Position numbers and translations under genes: made by a program
Shown here: positions 1 to 5,685 of the stretch, piece by piece
Numbering within the stretch: position 1 is the stretch's first letter
How the letters are laid out: each line of letters starts with the position of its first letter
Notes under the pieces: generated by a model
What the model was told of the DNA's origin: nothing
Database searches by the model: none
The model's input: only the letters and a program-made list of their open reading frames with translations
NCBI GenBank assembly: GCA_937934635.1
Contig: CALGZD010000178.1
Location: forward strand, 1 to 5,875
Source of the DNA: an uncultured Deinococcales bacterium
GTDB taxonomy: Bacteria > Deinococcota > Deinococci > Deinococcales > Trueperaceae
DNA length: 5,875 nucleotides
Direction: 5' to 3'

Positions 1-182
1 TTATAGATTTTTTCTTCTGGTACTTCTCCTTTTGATATTTTTAAAAAAGTTTTTGCCAAAGAGGTTTTCATAACCCCATTCGGGGCATATATTAGGTTGG
101 CACGAGATTTATCAAAAGAGAAAACTTGTTCAAACTTTTTAATTCCATAACAATTTTCTAGCCTAACAGACAGCTTTGCCAT
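1..182 (-). CDS. P-loop (AAA/SMC-like) ATPase, N-terminal fragment cut by window edge
   Basis: Reading the minus strand from an ATG at 182 gives 60 open codons that run off the left edge; the C-terminal part lies outside. The protein starts MAKLSVRLENCYGIKKFEQ, a beta-strand and 'NCYGI' lead-in typical of SMC/RecF-like ATPases, then has a Walker A-like loop, IYAPNGVMKTSLAKTF, at residues 31-46. The invariant Lys-Thr is K39-T40. The glycine usually just before the lysine is Met, and the first glycine is Ala. From memory, 'YAPNGVMKTS' occurs in a group of large AAA-family ATPases often annotated only as 'AAA family ATPase', some near phage-defence genes. The start is supported by AAGGA six bases upstream. 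Hand-counted G+C over 1-180 is about 32%, against roughly 43-52% in 60-base lines sampled from dcd and lnt, suggesting acquired DNA. The ATPase call is fairly firm; the cellular role is unknown. A pseudogene cannot be excluded without the rest. Confidence 0.72.
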   Translation of the reverse strand, partial: MAKLSVRLENCYGIKKFEQVFSFDKSRANLIYAPNGVMKTSLAKTFLKISKGEVPEEKIY

Positions 183-188
183 TTAGAT

Positions 189-193
189 TCCTT
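189..193 (-). promoter_or_regulatory. Ribosome binding site of the edge ATPase gene
   Basis: The minus strand reads AAGGA here, six bases before the ATG at 182. A second AAGGA lies a few bases further upstream (196-200). This spacing is good and it decides the start of a short, partial reading frame that would otherwise be easy to miss. Confidence 0.55.
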
Positions 194-262
194 AATCCTT
201 TAGTAGGGTTTAGATCAATTAGATTTACAAAGATATAGATAAAAAACAAGTATTTCAAACTC

Positions 263-289
263 AGTATAGATTAAGCCTTAACCAATCAA
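263..289 (-). promoter_or_regulatory. Possible promoter of the edge ATPase gene
   Basis: On the minus strand there is TTGATT (284-289) and, 15 bases later, TATACT (263-268). The hexamers are good but the spacing is shorter than the usual 17. It lies between the end of dcd and the ATPase start, so the ATPase could be transcribed independently or by read-through from dcd. I saw no hairpin-plus-T-run terminator after dcd. Confidence 0.3.
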
Positions 290-332
290 TTCTCAATTCG
301 GATTTTAAGATACTAATTAGACAAGTTAATTC

Positions 333-890
333 TTATAACCTCGGCAACGTAACCCCAGTTTGCCCCTGGTACTTACCAGCCCTATCCGCATAAGTAACCT
401 CAGGTTTATCACCCTGAAAAAACAAAAGCTGCACAATACCTTCATTGGCATAAACCTTTGCAGGAAGTGGCGTCGTATTTGACAATTCCAACGTCACATG
501 CCCTTCCCAACCAGGCTCTAAAGGCGTCACATTGGCAACAATCCCACAACGTGCATAAGAAGATTTACCAAGCGCCACAACCATCACATCTTCAGGAATA
601 CGCATGTATTCAACAGAGCGTGTCAACACAAATGAATTTGGCGGGATGATACATTCATCACCATCAAATTCAACAAGACTCTGTGAGTCAAAGTTTTTAG
701 GATCAACAATTGTGTTGAAAGCATTGACAAAAATGCGCCACTCAGGTGCTGCCTTTAGGTCATAGCCAAAACTCGAAAGTCCGTAACTAATGATGCCTGC
801 ATTGTTCTCAGTTCTAACTTGCCTATCTGAAAATGGTTCAATCATGCCTTTTTCAGCTTGTTCACGTATCCACCAGTCAGGTTTAATCAT
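333..890 (-). CDS. dcd: dCTP deaminase
   Basis: The enzyme deaminates dCTP to dUTP and ammonia in the cytoplasm, feeding dUTPase and thymidylate synthesis. The 185-residue length fits the single-function E. coli-type enzyme (about 190). Visible family motifs are [12 protein letters not shown] (34-45), [16 protein letters not shown] (80-95), [10 protein letters not shown] (108-117, with the conserved active-site Ser111 and Arg114), [14 protein letters not shown] (125-138, where Glu135 matches the catalytic glutamate) and the C-terminal lid [10 protein letters not shown] (174-183), which closes over the nucleotide. The family forms trimers. The ATG at 890 is the natural start because [10 protein letters not shown] aligns with family N-termini. 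A purine run AAGGGG lies about 10 bases upstream, a slightly long spacing. It is divergent from lnt and followed, 150 bases on, by the edge ATPase gene in the same direction. A bifunctional DCD-DUT enzyme is less likely, given the E. coli-like C-terminus. Identity is secure. Confidence 0.95.
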   Translation of the reverse strand: MIKPDWWIREQAEKGMIEPFSDRQVRTENNAGIISYGLSSFGYDLKAAPEWRIFVNAFNTIVDPKNFDSQSLVEFDGDECIIPPNSFVLTRSVEYMRIPEDVMVVALGKSSYARCGIVANVTPLEPGWEGHVTLELSNTTPLPAKVYANEGIVQLLFFQGDKPEVTYADRAGKYQGQTGVTLPRL

Positions 891-930
891 AGAGGGTGTG
901 CCCCTTTCAAATTTACATTCAAAATAACTA

Positions 931-979
931 GAAGTTTTTCTTTTTCGCCTTTAAAAAAACTTCAGGTGCGTTACGAAGC
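931..979 (-). promoter_or_regulatory. dcd leader with two competing hairpins
   Basis: Downstream of the likely dcd promoter the minus strand reads GAAGTTTTT (955-963) and later AAAAACTTC (931-939), a perfect 9-base inverted repeat with a 15-base loop. The GAAG at 960-963 can instead pair with CTTC at 976-979, forming a short stem directly followed by seven T residues (953-959), which resembles a weak intrinsic terminator. The two folds share GAAG and exclude each other. The pairings are seen; any attenuation role is inference, and the terminator stem is short (4 bp, or 6 with a bulge). Confidence 0.3.
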
Positions 980-980
980 T
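969..980. repeat. 12-base sequence, inverted copy of one at 5701-5712
   Basis: CGTTACGAAGCT here is the exact reverse complement of AGCTTCGTAACG at 5701-5712. Both copies are in non-coding DNA next to minus-strand genes. One or two matches of this length are expected by chance in a window this size, so the shared location is the only argument that this is a dispersed intergenic element. Confidence 0.35.
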
Positions 981-988
981 AAAATAAC

Positions 989-1016
989 AAGATAAGTATG
1001 CCAGATAAACATTCAA
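989..1016 (-). promoter_or_regulatory. Likely dcd promoter
   Basis: The minus strand has TTGAAT (1011-1016), then 16 bases, then TATCTT (989-994), a reasonable sigma-70-type pair. Transcription would begin near 982, giving dcd a leader of about 90 bases that contains the competing hairpins at 931-979. Confidence 0.4.
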
Positions 1017-1154
1017 TCTGTGACTTGACGCACCAAATCATAGTGGAAGTTTAACATTTATCTTTAGATGACAATTATCTTAAGGCAATCACAACATAGG
1101 CTATGCTAGGCTAAACGGATGCTACATTGCTGGTTTACTAAAGCATGTGGGCAT

Positions 1155-1184
1155 TGGTTTTAAGTGGTCTTAATTGGTATTATA
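1155..1184 (+). repeat. Three 10-base direct repeats upstream of lnt
   Basis: Three consecutive units, TGGTTTTAAG, TGGTCTTAAT and TGGTATTATA, share TGGTNTTA and a period of exactly 10 bases. A further TGGT follows at 1187. The array ends at the AGGTGG ribosome binding site. The period is close to one DNA helical turn, so repeated protein contacts on one face are possible. Function is inference. Confidence 0.45.
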
Positions 1185-1189
1185 GGTGG
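1184..1189 (+). promoter_or_regulatory. Ribosome binding site that decides the lnt start
   Basis: AGGTGG lies five bases before a GTG at 1195. The other possible GTG, at 1186, is inside this motif and has nothing like a Shine-Dalgarno sequence upstream; an in-frame TAG at 1183-1185 rules out any earlier start. The motif therefore favours 1195. Confidence 0.5.
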
Positions 1190-1194
1190 TATCA

Positions 1195-2790
1195 GTGTTT
1201 GTATTAAACGCTCTTCTTTTAATTCTCTGCGGCGCAGGTTTTTCTTTTGCCCTTCCCCCTACAGGTTTTTGGTGGCTAGTTTGTCTCTGCATTCCTCTAT
1301 TCATTTTGGTGGCACAAAGCCAAAGTAGTCGAAACGCCTTTGGCTATGGCTTTTGCTTTGCCCTTGGCTGCTTTGCACTACACTTGCGCTGGTTACCTGC
1401 AAGTTTTGCGGAGAACTTAAGTCCTGCCTTTTGGCTGACCTTCCCACCAATGCTCATCGTACTAGGCATCATGTGGGGCTTGGTGTGCTACATTTCTCGC
1501 TTTTTAGGCGGACAAGGACGGCATACGCTTTGGATCATGCCTGCCATATGGGTATTGATGGAGTGGTTAAGAACACTTGGCATCTTTGCTTTTCCGTGGG
1601 GAACGTTTGGCTATGTTTGGATTGGCACACCTATTGCCCAATTTGCCGATGTCGTTGGCGTTTACGGGCTTAGCCTGATTACGTGCTTTTTTGCTGCGCT
1701 TTGTTCAGTGCCTTTCGTAGCACCTCTAGACAATTCACGTTCCTACAGCATGAGCAAACGAACCTCTGAAAGAGGTTGGCAAGCGATTTTATTTGCCGTG
1801 ATGGTCCTAGCCTTGCCACTCAGCTATGGCATTGTAAAAACACAAAATATTGCGACCAACTTAAACTCAAGTAGCGAGGCAACTACAGAAGATGATGCTG
1901 TAAAAACACATTACGCTTTACTCGTTCAACAAGGCGAAGTTGACCTCTTTGGACGTACACAAGGTTTAGAACTCAGCATCGATACCTACAGCAGACTTAC
2001 CAAAGAAGGCTTAGCAGCAAGCAATAAAGAAATAGACCTAGTTGCTTGGCCAGAAGGCGCTGTTCTGAATGGCTTTTTAGATGCGCCCTCTCGTGGTTTA
2101 CCCCTAAGAGAAAAAATAGAAGATGCAGCAGGCACAATCCCTGTCATCTCAGGTGGTGCTTCGCAAGACATCAATTCACAGTTTGGTGCTAGCTACAACA
2201 CTGCTTTTAGTGTGGCACGCAGTCAAATCATTGATAGTTACTACAAAAGTATCTTAGTGCCCTTTGGCGAAGCCTTTCCCTTTATCAATACAATTAGACC
2301 GCTTTACAACCTTATTTTTAGTGCCTTTAATCTGCCACCACAATTTAGCAGAAGCGCAGGCACTGAGATTCGCCCACTACAAACGCCTACGGCGCTTGTC
2401 GGTACATATATTTGTTATGAATCTATCTTTCCAAGAATCTCTCGGCAAATGGTACTAGGAGGTGCAGAGGTACTCCTGAACATCAGTAACGATGCTTGGT
2501 TCGGTAAAGGTCAGGGTGCAGAACAGCACTTCTTGATGGGCACAATGCGAGCAATTGAAACCAGACGCTATATTTTACGCTCAGGCATTGATGGGATTAC
2601 CGCAGTCGTGAACCCTTTGGGCGAGGTTACAGAGAAGCTCGAGCGGGGAATCCCCGCTAGCTTAGTGGCTAGCTACGAACTTAGACATGACCAAACCCTC
2701 TTTGTACGTTTTGGTGACTACTTACTTATAGTATTACTAGTTTACTTAGCGATTGTTTCTGCACTTGGTTTACTCAAAAGCCCAAACTAG
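1195..2790 (+). CDS. lnt: Apolipoprotein N-acyltransferase
   Basis: Lnt is an inner-membrane enzyme that transfers an acyl chain from phospholipid to the N-terminal cysteine of signal-peptidase-II-processed lipoproteins, the last maturation step before Lol export. Numbering from GTG 1186 (534 residues; 531 from the preferred GTG 1195), residues 5-220 carry hydrophobic segments with the family's MEWLRT and FAFPWGTFGY (125-143). Residues 240-490 form a nitrilase-like periplasmic domain, and 508-530 a final membrane span. The catalytic triad is visible: Glu290 (AWPEGA), Lys354 (YYKSILVPFGE, with Glu362) and Cys410 (GTYICYESIFP). The spacing Lys+8 to Glu and Cys+2 to Glu matches E. coli Lnt (K335/E343, C387/E389), and NISNDAWFG (432-440) follows. 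Length is close to E. coli's 512. It stands alone, without the ybeX/corC neighbour common elsewhere, and converges on the gene at 2800. Identity is secure; only the start is uncertain. Confidence 0.96.
   Translation: MFVLNALLLILCGAGFSFALPPTGFWWLVCLCIPLFILVAQSQSSRNAFGYGFCFALGCFALHLRWLPASFAENLSPAFWLTFPPMLIVLGIMWGLVCYISRFLGGQGRHTLWIMPAIWVLMEWLRTLGIFAFPWGTFGYVWIGTPIAQFADVVGVYGLSLITCFFAALCSVPFVAPLDNSRSYSMSKRTSERGWQAILFAVMVLALPLSYGIVKTQNIATNLNSSSEATTEDDAVKTHYALLVQQGEVDLFGRTQGLELSIDTYSRLTKEGLAASNKEIDLVAWPEGAVLNGFLDAPSRGLPLREKIEDAAGTIPVISGGASQDINSQFGASYNTAFSVARSQIIDSYYKSILVPFGEAFPFINTIRPLYNLIFSAFNLPPQFSRSAGTEIRPLQTPTALVGTYICYESIFPRISRQMVLGGAEVLLNISNDAWFGKGQGAEQHFLMGTMRAIETRRYILRSGIDGITAVVNPLGEVTEKLERGIPASLVASYELRHDQTLFVRFGDYLLIVLLVYLAIVSALGLLKSPN
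2642..2658. repeat. Perfect GC-rich palindrome inside the 3' part of lnt
   Basis: AGCGGGGAATCCCCGCT is a perfect 17-base inverted repeat (8-base arms around one A; as RNA, 7 base pairs with a 3-base loop). It is followed by GCTAGC repeated at 2656-2661 and 2668-2673, itself self-complementary. It encodes ERGIPA near residue 486, between the catalytic domain and the last membrane span. No T-run follows, so it is not a standard terminator. Confidence 0.6.
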
Positions 2791-2799
2791 TAACCTGAT

Positions 2800-3438
2800 T
2801 TACTTCAACCACTTAAGTTCATCGGTAGAATCCAGATATATCTGAACCGTAAAACCTACAAAGGTCACAAGTGCCAAGGCTAAAAATACAAGCACACGAA
2901 TAGGTACTGGACTGTTTAGTTGCTGTCTTAGTAAGTTTTCAACAGTTCCAATACTTGAAATGTCTGAAATGCCTAAGATATCTGCAGGTAGCTCGATAAT
3001 ACCTGTAAGCATAGCAATGGCTGTTAGCAGTATCCACGCTCCCATAAGTGCGCTCAGGCTGATGACTAACCAGCGCTCGAGCACTGCAAACACAATTCCC
3101 GTTGCCACAGAAAACATGAAGACCGATATCAGCGATGAATCAAAGGCAAGTAAAGCAAATTGATACCCAAAGAAACAACCAATCACAAAAGCCAAGAGCC
3201 AAAAAGCAAATAAGCTAGATAAAGATAATACCAAAGCAGTTATTACTGAGATAGCGATGTGCAAAGCTGAGACATCAACCTGTAAATAATAATCTGCAAT
3301 TAAAGCACCTTGCTGAAAGCCCCAAAACATAGCCAAGACCATCACCACAACACGGGTGATTATGTATCCAAACAGGCTATAGCACAGACCAAAAGCTGCT
3401 AAAAAGCCTAACCATGCAGGATCGCTTAAACTTATCAC
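2800..3438 (-). CDS. Multi-span membrane protein, possibly DUF4203/TMEM198-like
   Basis: The 212-residue protein is almost wholly hydrophobic. I count about seven candidate membrane spans: roughly 8-25, 27-47, 58-75, 77-98, 103-120, 123-147 and 178-200, plus a short charged C-terminus (STDELKWLK). There is no catalytic motif, no cysteine pattern and no signal peptide distinct from the first span. Two small-residue segments, IGCFFGYQFALLAF (86-99) and LERWLVISLSALMGAWILL (120-138), resemble the internal repeats of TMEM198/DUF4203 proteins; this rests on memory. The start is GTG at 3438: an in-frame TAA lies three codons upstream and AAGGA sits just before it. It follows dxs by 13 bases in the same direction, so the pair probably forms an operon. 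A role in isoprenoid metabolism would be a guess from position only. The gene is real; its function is not recognised. Confidence 0.85.
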   Translation of the reverse strand: MISLSDPAWLGFLAAFGLCYSLFGYIITRVVVMVLAMFWGFQQGALIADYYLQVDVSALHIAISVITALVLSLSSLFAFWLLAFVIGCFFGYQFALLAFDSSLISVFMFSVATGIVFAVLERWLVISLSALMGAWILLTAIAMLTGIIELPADILGISDISSIGTVENLLRQQLNSPVPIRVLVFLALALVTFVGFTVQIYLDSTDELKWLK

Positions 3439-3441
3439 TAA

Positions 3442-3446
3442 TCCTT
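3442..3446 (-). promoter_or_regulatory. Ribosome binding site at the dxs/membrane-protein junction
   Basis: The minus strand reads TAGTAG (tandem dxs stops), then ATAAGGATTA, then GTG. AAGGA is three bases from the GTG, close but workable since it corresponds to the 5' half of the consensus. With only 13 bases between dxs stop and this start, translational coupling is plausible. Confidence 0.45.
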
Positions 3447-3451
3447 ATCTA

Positions 3452-5431
3452 CTACTCTTTTAGCTGTGTATTTGCCAAACTTCCCAAACCATGCAACAAA
3501 CTTAATTCGTCTAAAGCTTGTCGAATACCCTCTACACCATAGCCAAGTTCTTCATGCTGCAATTTTGGATCGCCGTGAGGCACAAACACATTGGGTATGC
3601 CTAATCGTCTGGTAGGTATAAAAACATCGTTATCAACCAAAGCTTCAACAATCGCTGAGCCAAGACCACCATCTCTAGCATGATCTTCAACCACAACAAA
3701 GGCTTTGGCAGAACGTGCTAGCTCAAGAAGCATTTCAGTATCAAGTGGCTTCACAAAACGGGCGTTGACCACACCAATGTGCGCTAAATCTTTTGTCGCT
3801 TCAAGAGCATAGTCAATGGTTAAACCACACGCCAGCACATAAGCTGCGCTACCCTCTTTGAGGATTTCCCAACTACCCCAAGCAATATCGTCCCAGTCAG
3901 CAACAGCTGCTTCGGGGGCTACTTCTACCCCACCTCTAGGCCATCTGATAGCCTTCGGACCACCAAGCTCTAGTGCTTTTTTGAGCATACTACGTTGCTC
4001 TTGGCTATCTTTTGGAATTGCAATCGACATATTTGGGATAGCTCTTAGGAAAGAAACGTCAAAGACACCTTGGTGCGTTGCGCCATCTCCCCCAACCAGA
4101 CCTGCACGGTCAATGGCAAAAACCACATCAAGGTTCTCAATACACACATCGTGAATGACTTGGTCATAACCACGTTGCAAAAAGGTACTGTAAATCGCTA
4201 CCACAGGCTTCTCCCCTTGTAGCGCTAAGCCTGTTGCCGTAGTTACGCAGACATCTTCGGCAATACCAACATCTACATATCTATCTGGGAAGCGTTCGGC
4301 ATACTCGACCAAGCCACTGCCAATAGACATAGCAGGTGTAAGCATCCAGACCTTTTCATCTTGTTCTGCTAATTGACAGGCAGCTTCACCAAAGGCATGT
4401 GACCAACTATAGCCTTTACCTTTTTTCACAGGCTTTTCAGCATCAAACTTTGGTGCACCATGCCAATATTTAGGATCAGATTCAGCTATCTTATAGCCTT
4501 TACCTTTTTTAGTCACAATATGTAGCATAGTTGGTCCTTCAAGCTCACGAATATGCTTGAGATAGTAAGTCAACTGATCTAGGTCATGACCATCAATAGG
4601 TCCAACATAGCGCAGTCCCATAGCGTGGAAAGGATTTGCACTAGCAGGATCAAAGAAACGACGCATGGCGTGTTTGGCTCGACTACCAAATTCGGCAATT
4701 GGCTGCCATAATTTACGACGTCCAGTTTTCTCTGCATTTTGAAACCATGGTTGCACCTGTAGGCTACTAAAGTAACCATTTAAAGCCCCAACATTTTCAC
4801 TAATTGACATTTCATTGTCATTCAGAATAATTGTCATTTTTGGCTTTAAATCGCCAATTTGATTCAGTGCAGCAAGTGCCATACCGCCTGTTAAAGAACC
4901 ATCACCAATAACTGCGACAACACCGTAGTCTTTGTTTTGAGCATCTCTAGCAAGTGCCATCCCCAAAGCAGCAGCGATACTGGTACTTGCATGACCTACT
5001 GTGAGGGCATCATCTTCAGATTCGCCTGTGGTGGTAAATCCTGCAATACCATTGTGCTTGCGGATACTATCAATTTCAGATTTACGACCCGTAATAATTT
5101 TGTGTCCATAGGTCTGGTGACCAACATCAAAAATCAAACGGTCAACCTTGCTGTTATAAATCGAGTGAAGTGCTACGGTCAATTCAACAGCGCCAAGGCT
5201 AGAAGCTAGGTGACCTCCACCAAGTGAACATACTCGAATAATTTCACTACGCAGTTCTTCAGTAAACTGATGTAATTCTTCGTTACTTAAAGTTTTGACG
5301 TCTTGAGAGTTATTAATGCGCTCGAGCACAGATTTTGTTAGAGAAGTAGCTTGTATATCTGCTTGTATATCGTTTGATTCACTGCTTACGCTAGGAGCAG
5401 ACATTACTGGTGGTTTAGAAATATTTGACAT
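3452..5431 (-). CDS. dxs: 1-deoxy-D-xylulose-5-phosphate synthase
   Basis: This thiamine-diphosphate enzyme condenses pyruvate and glyceraldehyde 3-phosphate to DXP, the entry to the MEP isoprenoid pathway and a precursor of thiamine and pyridoxal. Numbering from the ATG at 5431 (659 residues), the family motifs are LGGGHLASSLG (70-80), FDVGHQTYGHK (101-111), the ThDP site GDGSLTGG...LNDNEMSIS (176-183, 203-211), RYVGPIDGHD (274-283), VDVGIAED (386-393, catalytic Glu392), YSTFLQRGYDQ (414-424), DRAGLVGGDGATHQG (441-455) and RWPRGG (496-501). Length slightly exceeds E. coli's 620 because of about 30 low-complexity N-terminal residues. Canonical GIAEQHAVT reads GIAEDVCVT. The frame stays open to an ATG at 5617, but that start precedes a strong promoter at 5522-5530 and its extra 62 residues resemble no Dxs, so I chose 5431, preceded by GGAGGT. 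It heads an operon with the membrane-protein gene. Identity is secure. Confidence 0.95.
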   Translation of the reverse strand: MSNISKPPVMSAPSVSSESNDIQADIQATSLTKSVLERINNSQDVKTLSNEELHQFTEELRSEIIRVCSLGGGHLASSLGAVELTVALHSIYNSKVDRLIFDVGHQTYGHKIITGRKSEIDSIRKHNGIAGFTTTGESEDDALTVGHASTSIAAALGMALARDAQNKDYGVVAVIGDGSLTGGMALAALNQIGDLKPKMTIILNDNEMSISENVGALNGYFSSLQVQPWFQNAEKTGRRKLWQPIAEFGSRAKHAMRRFFDPASANPFHAMGLRYVGPIDGHDLDQLTYYLKHIRELEGPTMLHIVTKKGKGYKIAESDPKYWHGAPKFDAEKPVKKGKGYSWSHAFGEAACQLAEQDEKVWMLTPAMSIGSGLVEYAERFPDRYVDVGIAEDVCVTTATGLALQGEKPVVAIYSTFLQRGYDQVIHDVCIENLDVVFAIDRAGLVGGDGATHQGVFDVSFLRAIPNMSIAIPKDSQEQRSMLKKALELGGPKAIRWPRGGVEVAPEAAVADWDDIAWGSWEILKEGSAAYVLACGLTIDYALEATKDLAHIGVVNARFVKPLDTEMLLELARSAKAFVVVEDHARDGGLGSAIVEALVDNDVFIPTRRLGIPNVFVPHGDPKLQHEELGYGVEGIRQALDELSLLHGLGSLANTQLKE

Positions 5432-5443
5432 AATCGCTGCACA

Positions 5444-5449
5444 ACCTCC
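5444..5449 (-). promoter_or_regulatory. Ribosome binding site of dxs
   Basis: The minus strand reads GGAGGT, a near-perfect Shine-Dalgarno, with 12 bases to the ATG at 5431. The spacing is long, but no ATG, GTG or TTG in the dxs frame lies closer. The next in-frame ATG (5404) has no ribosome binding site. Confidence 0.5.
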
Positions 5450-5466
5450 ACATAAATCTAGATTAA

Positions 5467-5518
5467 ATCCATATGTGCCCGTAAAACTGCCACCCAAAAA
5501 ATCCCCAAGGGTATGGAT
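5467..5518 (-). promoter_or_regulatory. Possible structured leader of dxs
   Basis: On the minus strand ATCCATA (5512-5518) can pair perfectly with TATGGAT (5467-5473), enclosing a G-rich stretch. The same ATCC can instead pair with GGAT (5501-5504), assisted by CC/GG, immediately before a run of six T residues (5496-5501), a terminator-like arrangement. The two folds compete for one segment. The weak point is that the predicted start (about 5515) falls inside the ATCCATA arm. No known riboswitch consensus was recognised. Confidence 0.25.
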
Positions 5519-5521
5519 AAG

Positions 5522-5530
5522 ATTATAACA
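5522..5530 (-). promoter_or_regulatory. Extended -10 promoter of dxs
   Basis: The minus strand reads TGTTATAAT, a perfect extended -10 element (TGnTATAAT). The -35 region at the expected distance is poor (ATATTG around 5545-5550), which is typical of extended -10 promoters. Transcription would start near 5515, leaving a leader of about 85 bases before the dxs ATG at 5431. Confidence 0.55.
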
Positions 5531-5657
5531 CTTAAAAGTATACCAATATTCTACCTTCTTGCACTGTAGGACACGCCCGATTATTAAGAGAAAATCCACC
5601 TCTAAGCGTATCAACACTTACAATTTAAATCAAAAATTGAGTTAAAAAGCTCTTCCA

Positions 5658-5685
5658 CGATTAACTGACCTAAGTTAGTTAATCG
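5658..5685. repeat. 12-bp hairpin with 4-base loop
   Basis: CGATTAACTGAC (5658-5669) and GTTAGTTAATCG (5674-5685) form a stem of 12 pairs around loop CTAA, all Watson-Crick except one position, which is G-U in a plus-strand RNA. No T-run follows directly on the plus strand. On the minus strand a CTTTTT run occurs about 10 bases after the stem, making it a poor terminator for a gene arriving from the right. Confidence 0.5.

Larger units (their letters stand above)
891..1194. other. Divergent dcd-lnt intergenic region
   Basis: This AT-rich stretch of about 300 bases contains the likely dcd promoter and leader hairpins on the minus strand (931-1016), an AGGCTA direct repeat (1098-1103 and 1108-1113), and three 10-base repeats ending at the lnt ribosome binding site (1155-1184). 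I see no convincing sigma-70 promoter for lnt; TATGCT at 1102-1107 is the best -10-like hexamer, with only a poor -35. No credible gene lies here; a 14-codon frame from ATG at 1119 is the longest I noticed near lnt. Confidence 0.5.

Noticed and set aside
999..1055. 18-codon plus-strand frame (MPDKHSICDL...) between dcd and lnt
   Set aside because: It is too short, has no clear ribosome binding site and overlaps the likely dcd promoter.
1119..1163. 14-codon frame MLHCWFTKACGHWF upstream of lnt as a leader peptide
   Set aside because: No good ribosome binding site and no run of a single regulatory amino acid.
1154..1183. TTGGTT-18-TATTAT as lnt promoter
   Set aside because: Transcription would start near 1190, beyond the ribosome binding site at 1184-1189, leaving an almost leaderless mRNA; the hexamers coincide with the 10-base repeats.
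1353..1673. 106-codon plus-strand frame inside lnt
   Set aside because: It is an alternative frame of a gene with clear family motifs throughout; the composition is cysteine-rich and random-looking.
4937..5209. Open plus-strand frame opposite dxs (others at 3858-4154 and 4579-4779 minus)
   Set aside because: They overlap highly conserved dxs sequence on the other strand or in another frame and show no recognisable domain.
5432..5518. TPP riboswitch before dxs, suggested by ACCCTTG and the ThDP-dependent enzyme
   Set aside because: The CTGAGA element and the rest of the conserved thi-box core are absent.
5432..5617. Dxs N-terminal extension from ATG 5617 as real protein
   Set aside because: It precedes a strong extended -10, has no convincing ribosome binding site, and its sequence is unlike Dxs N-termini.
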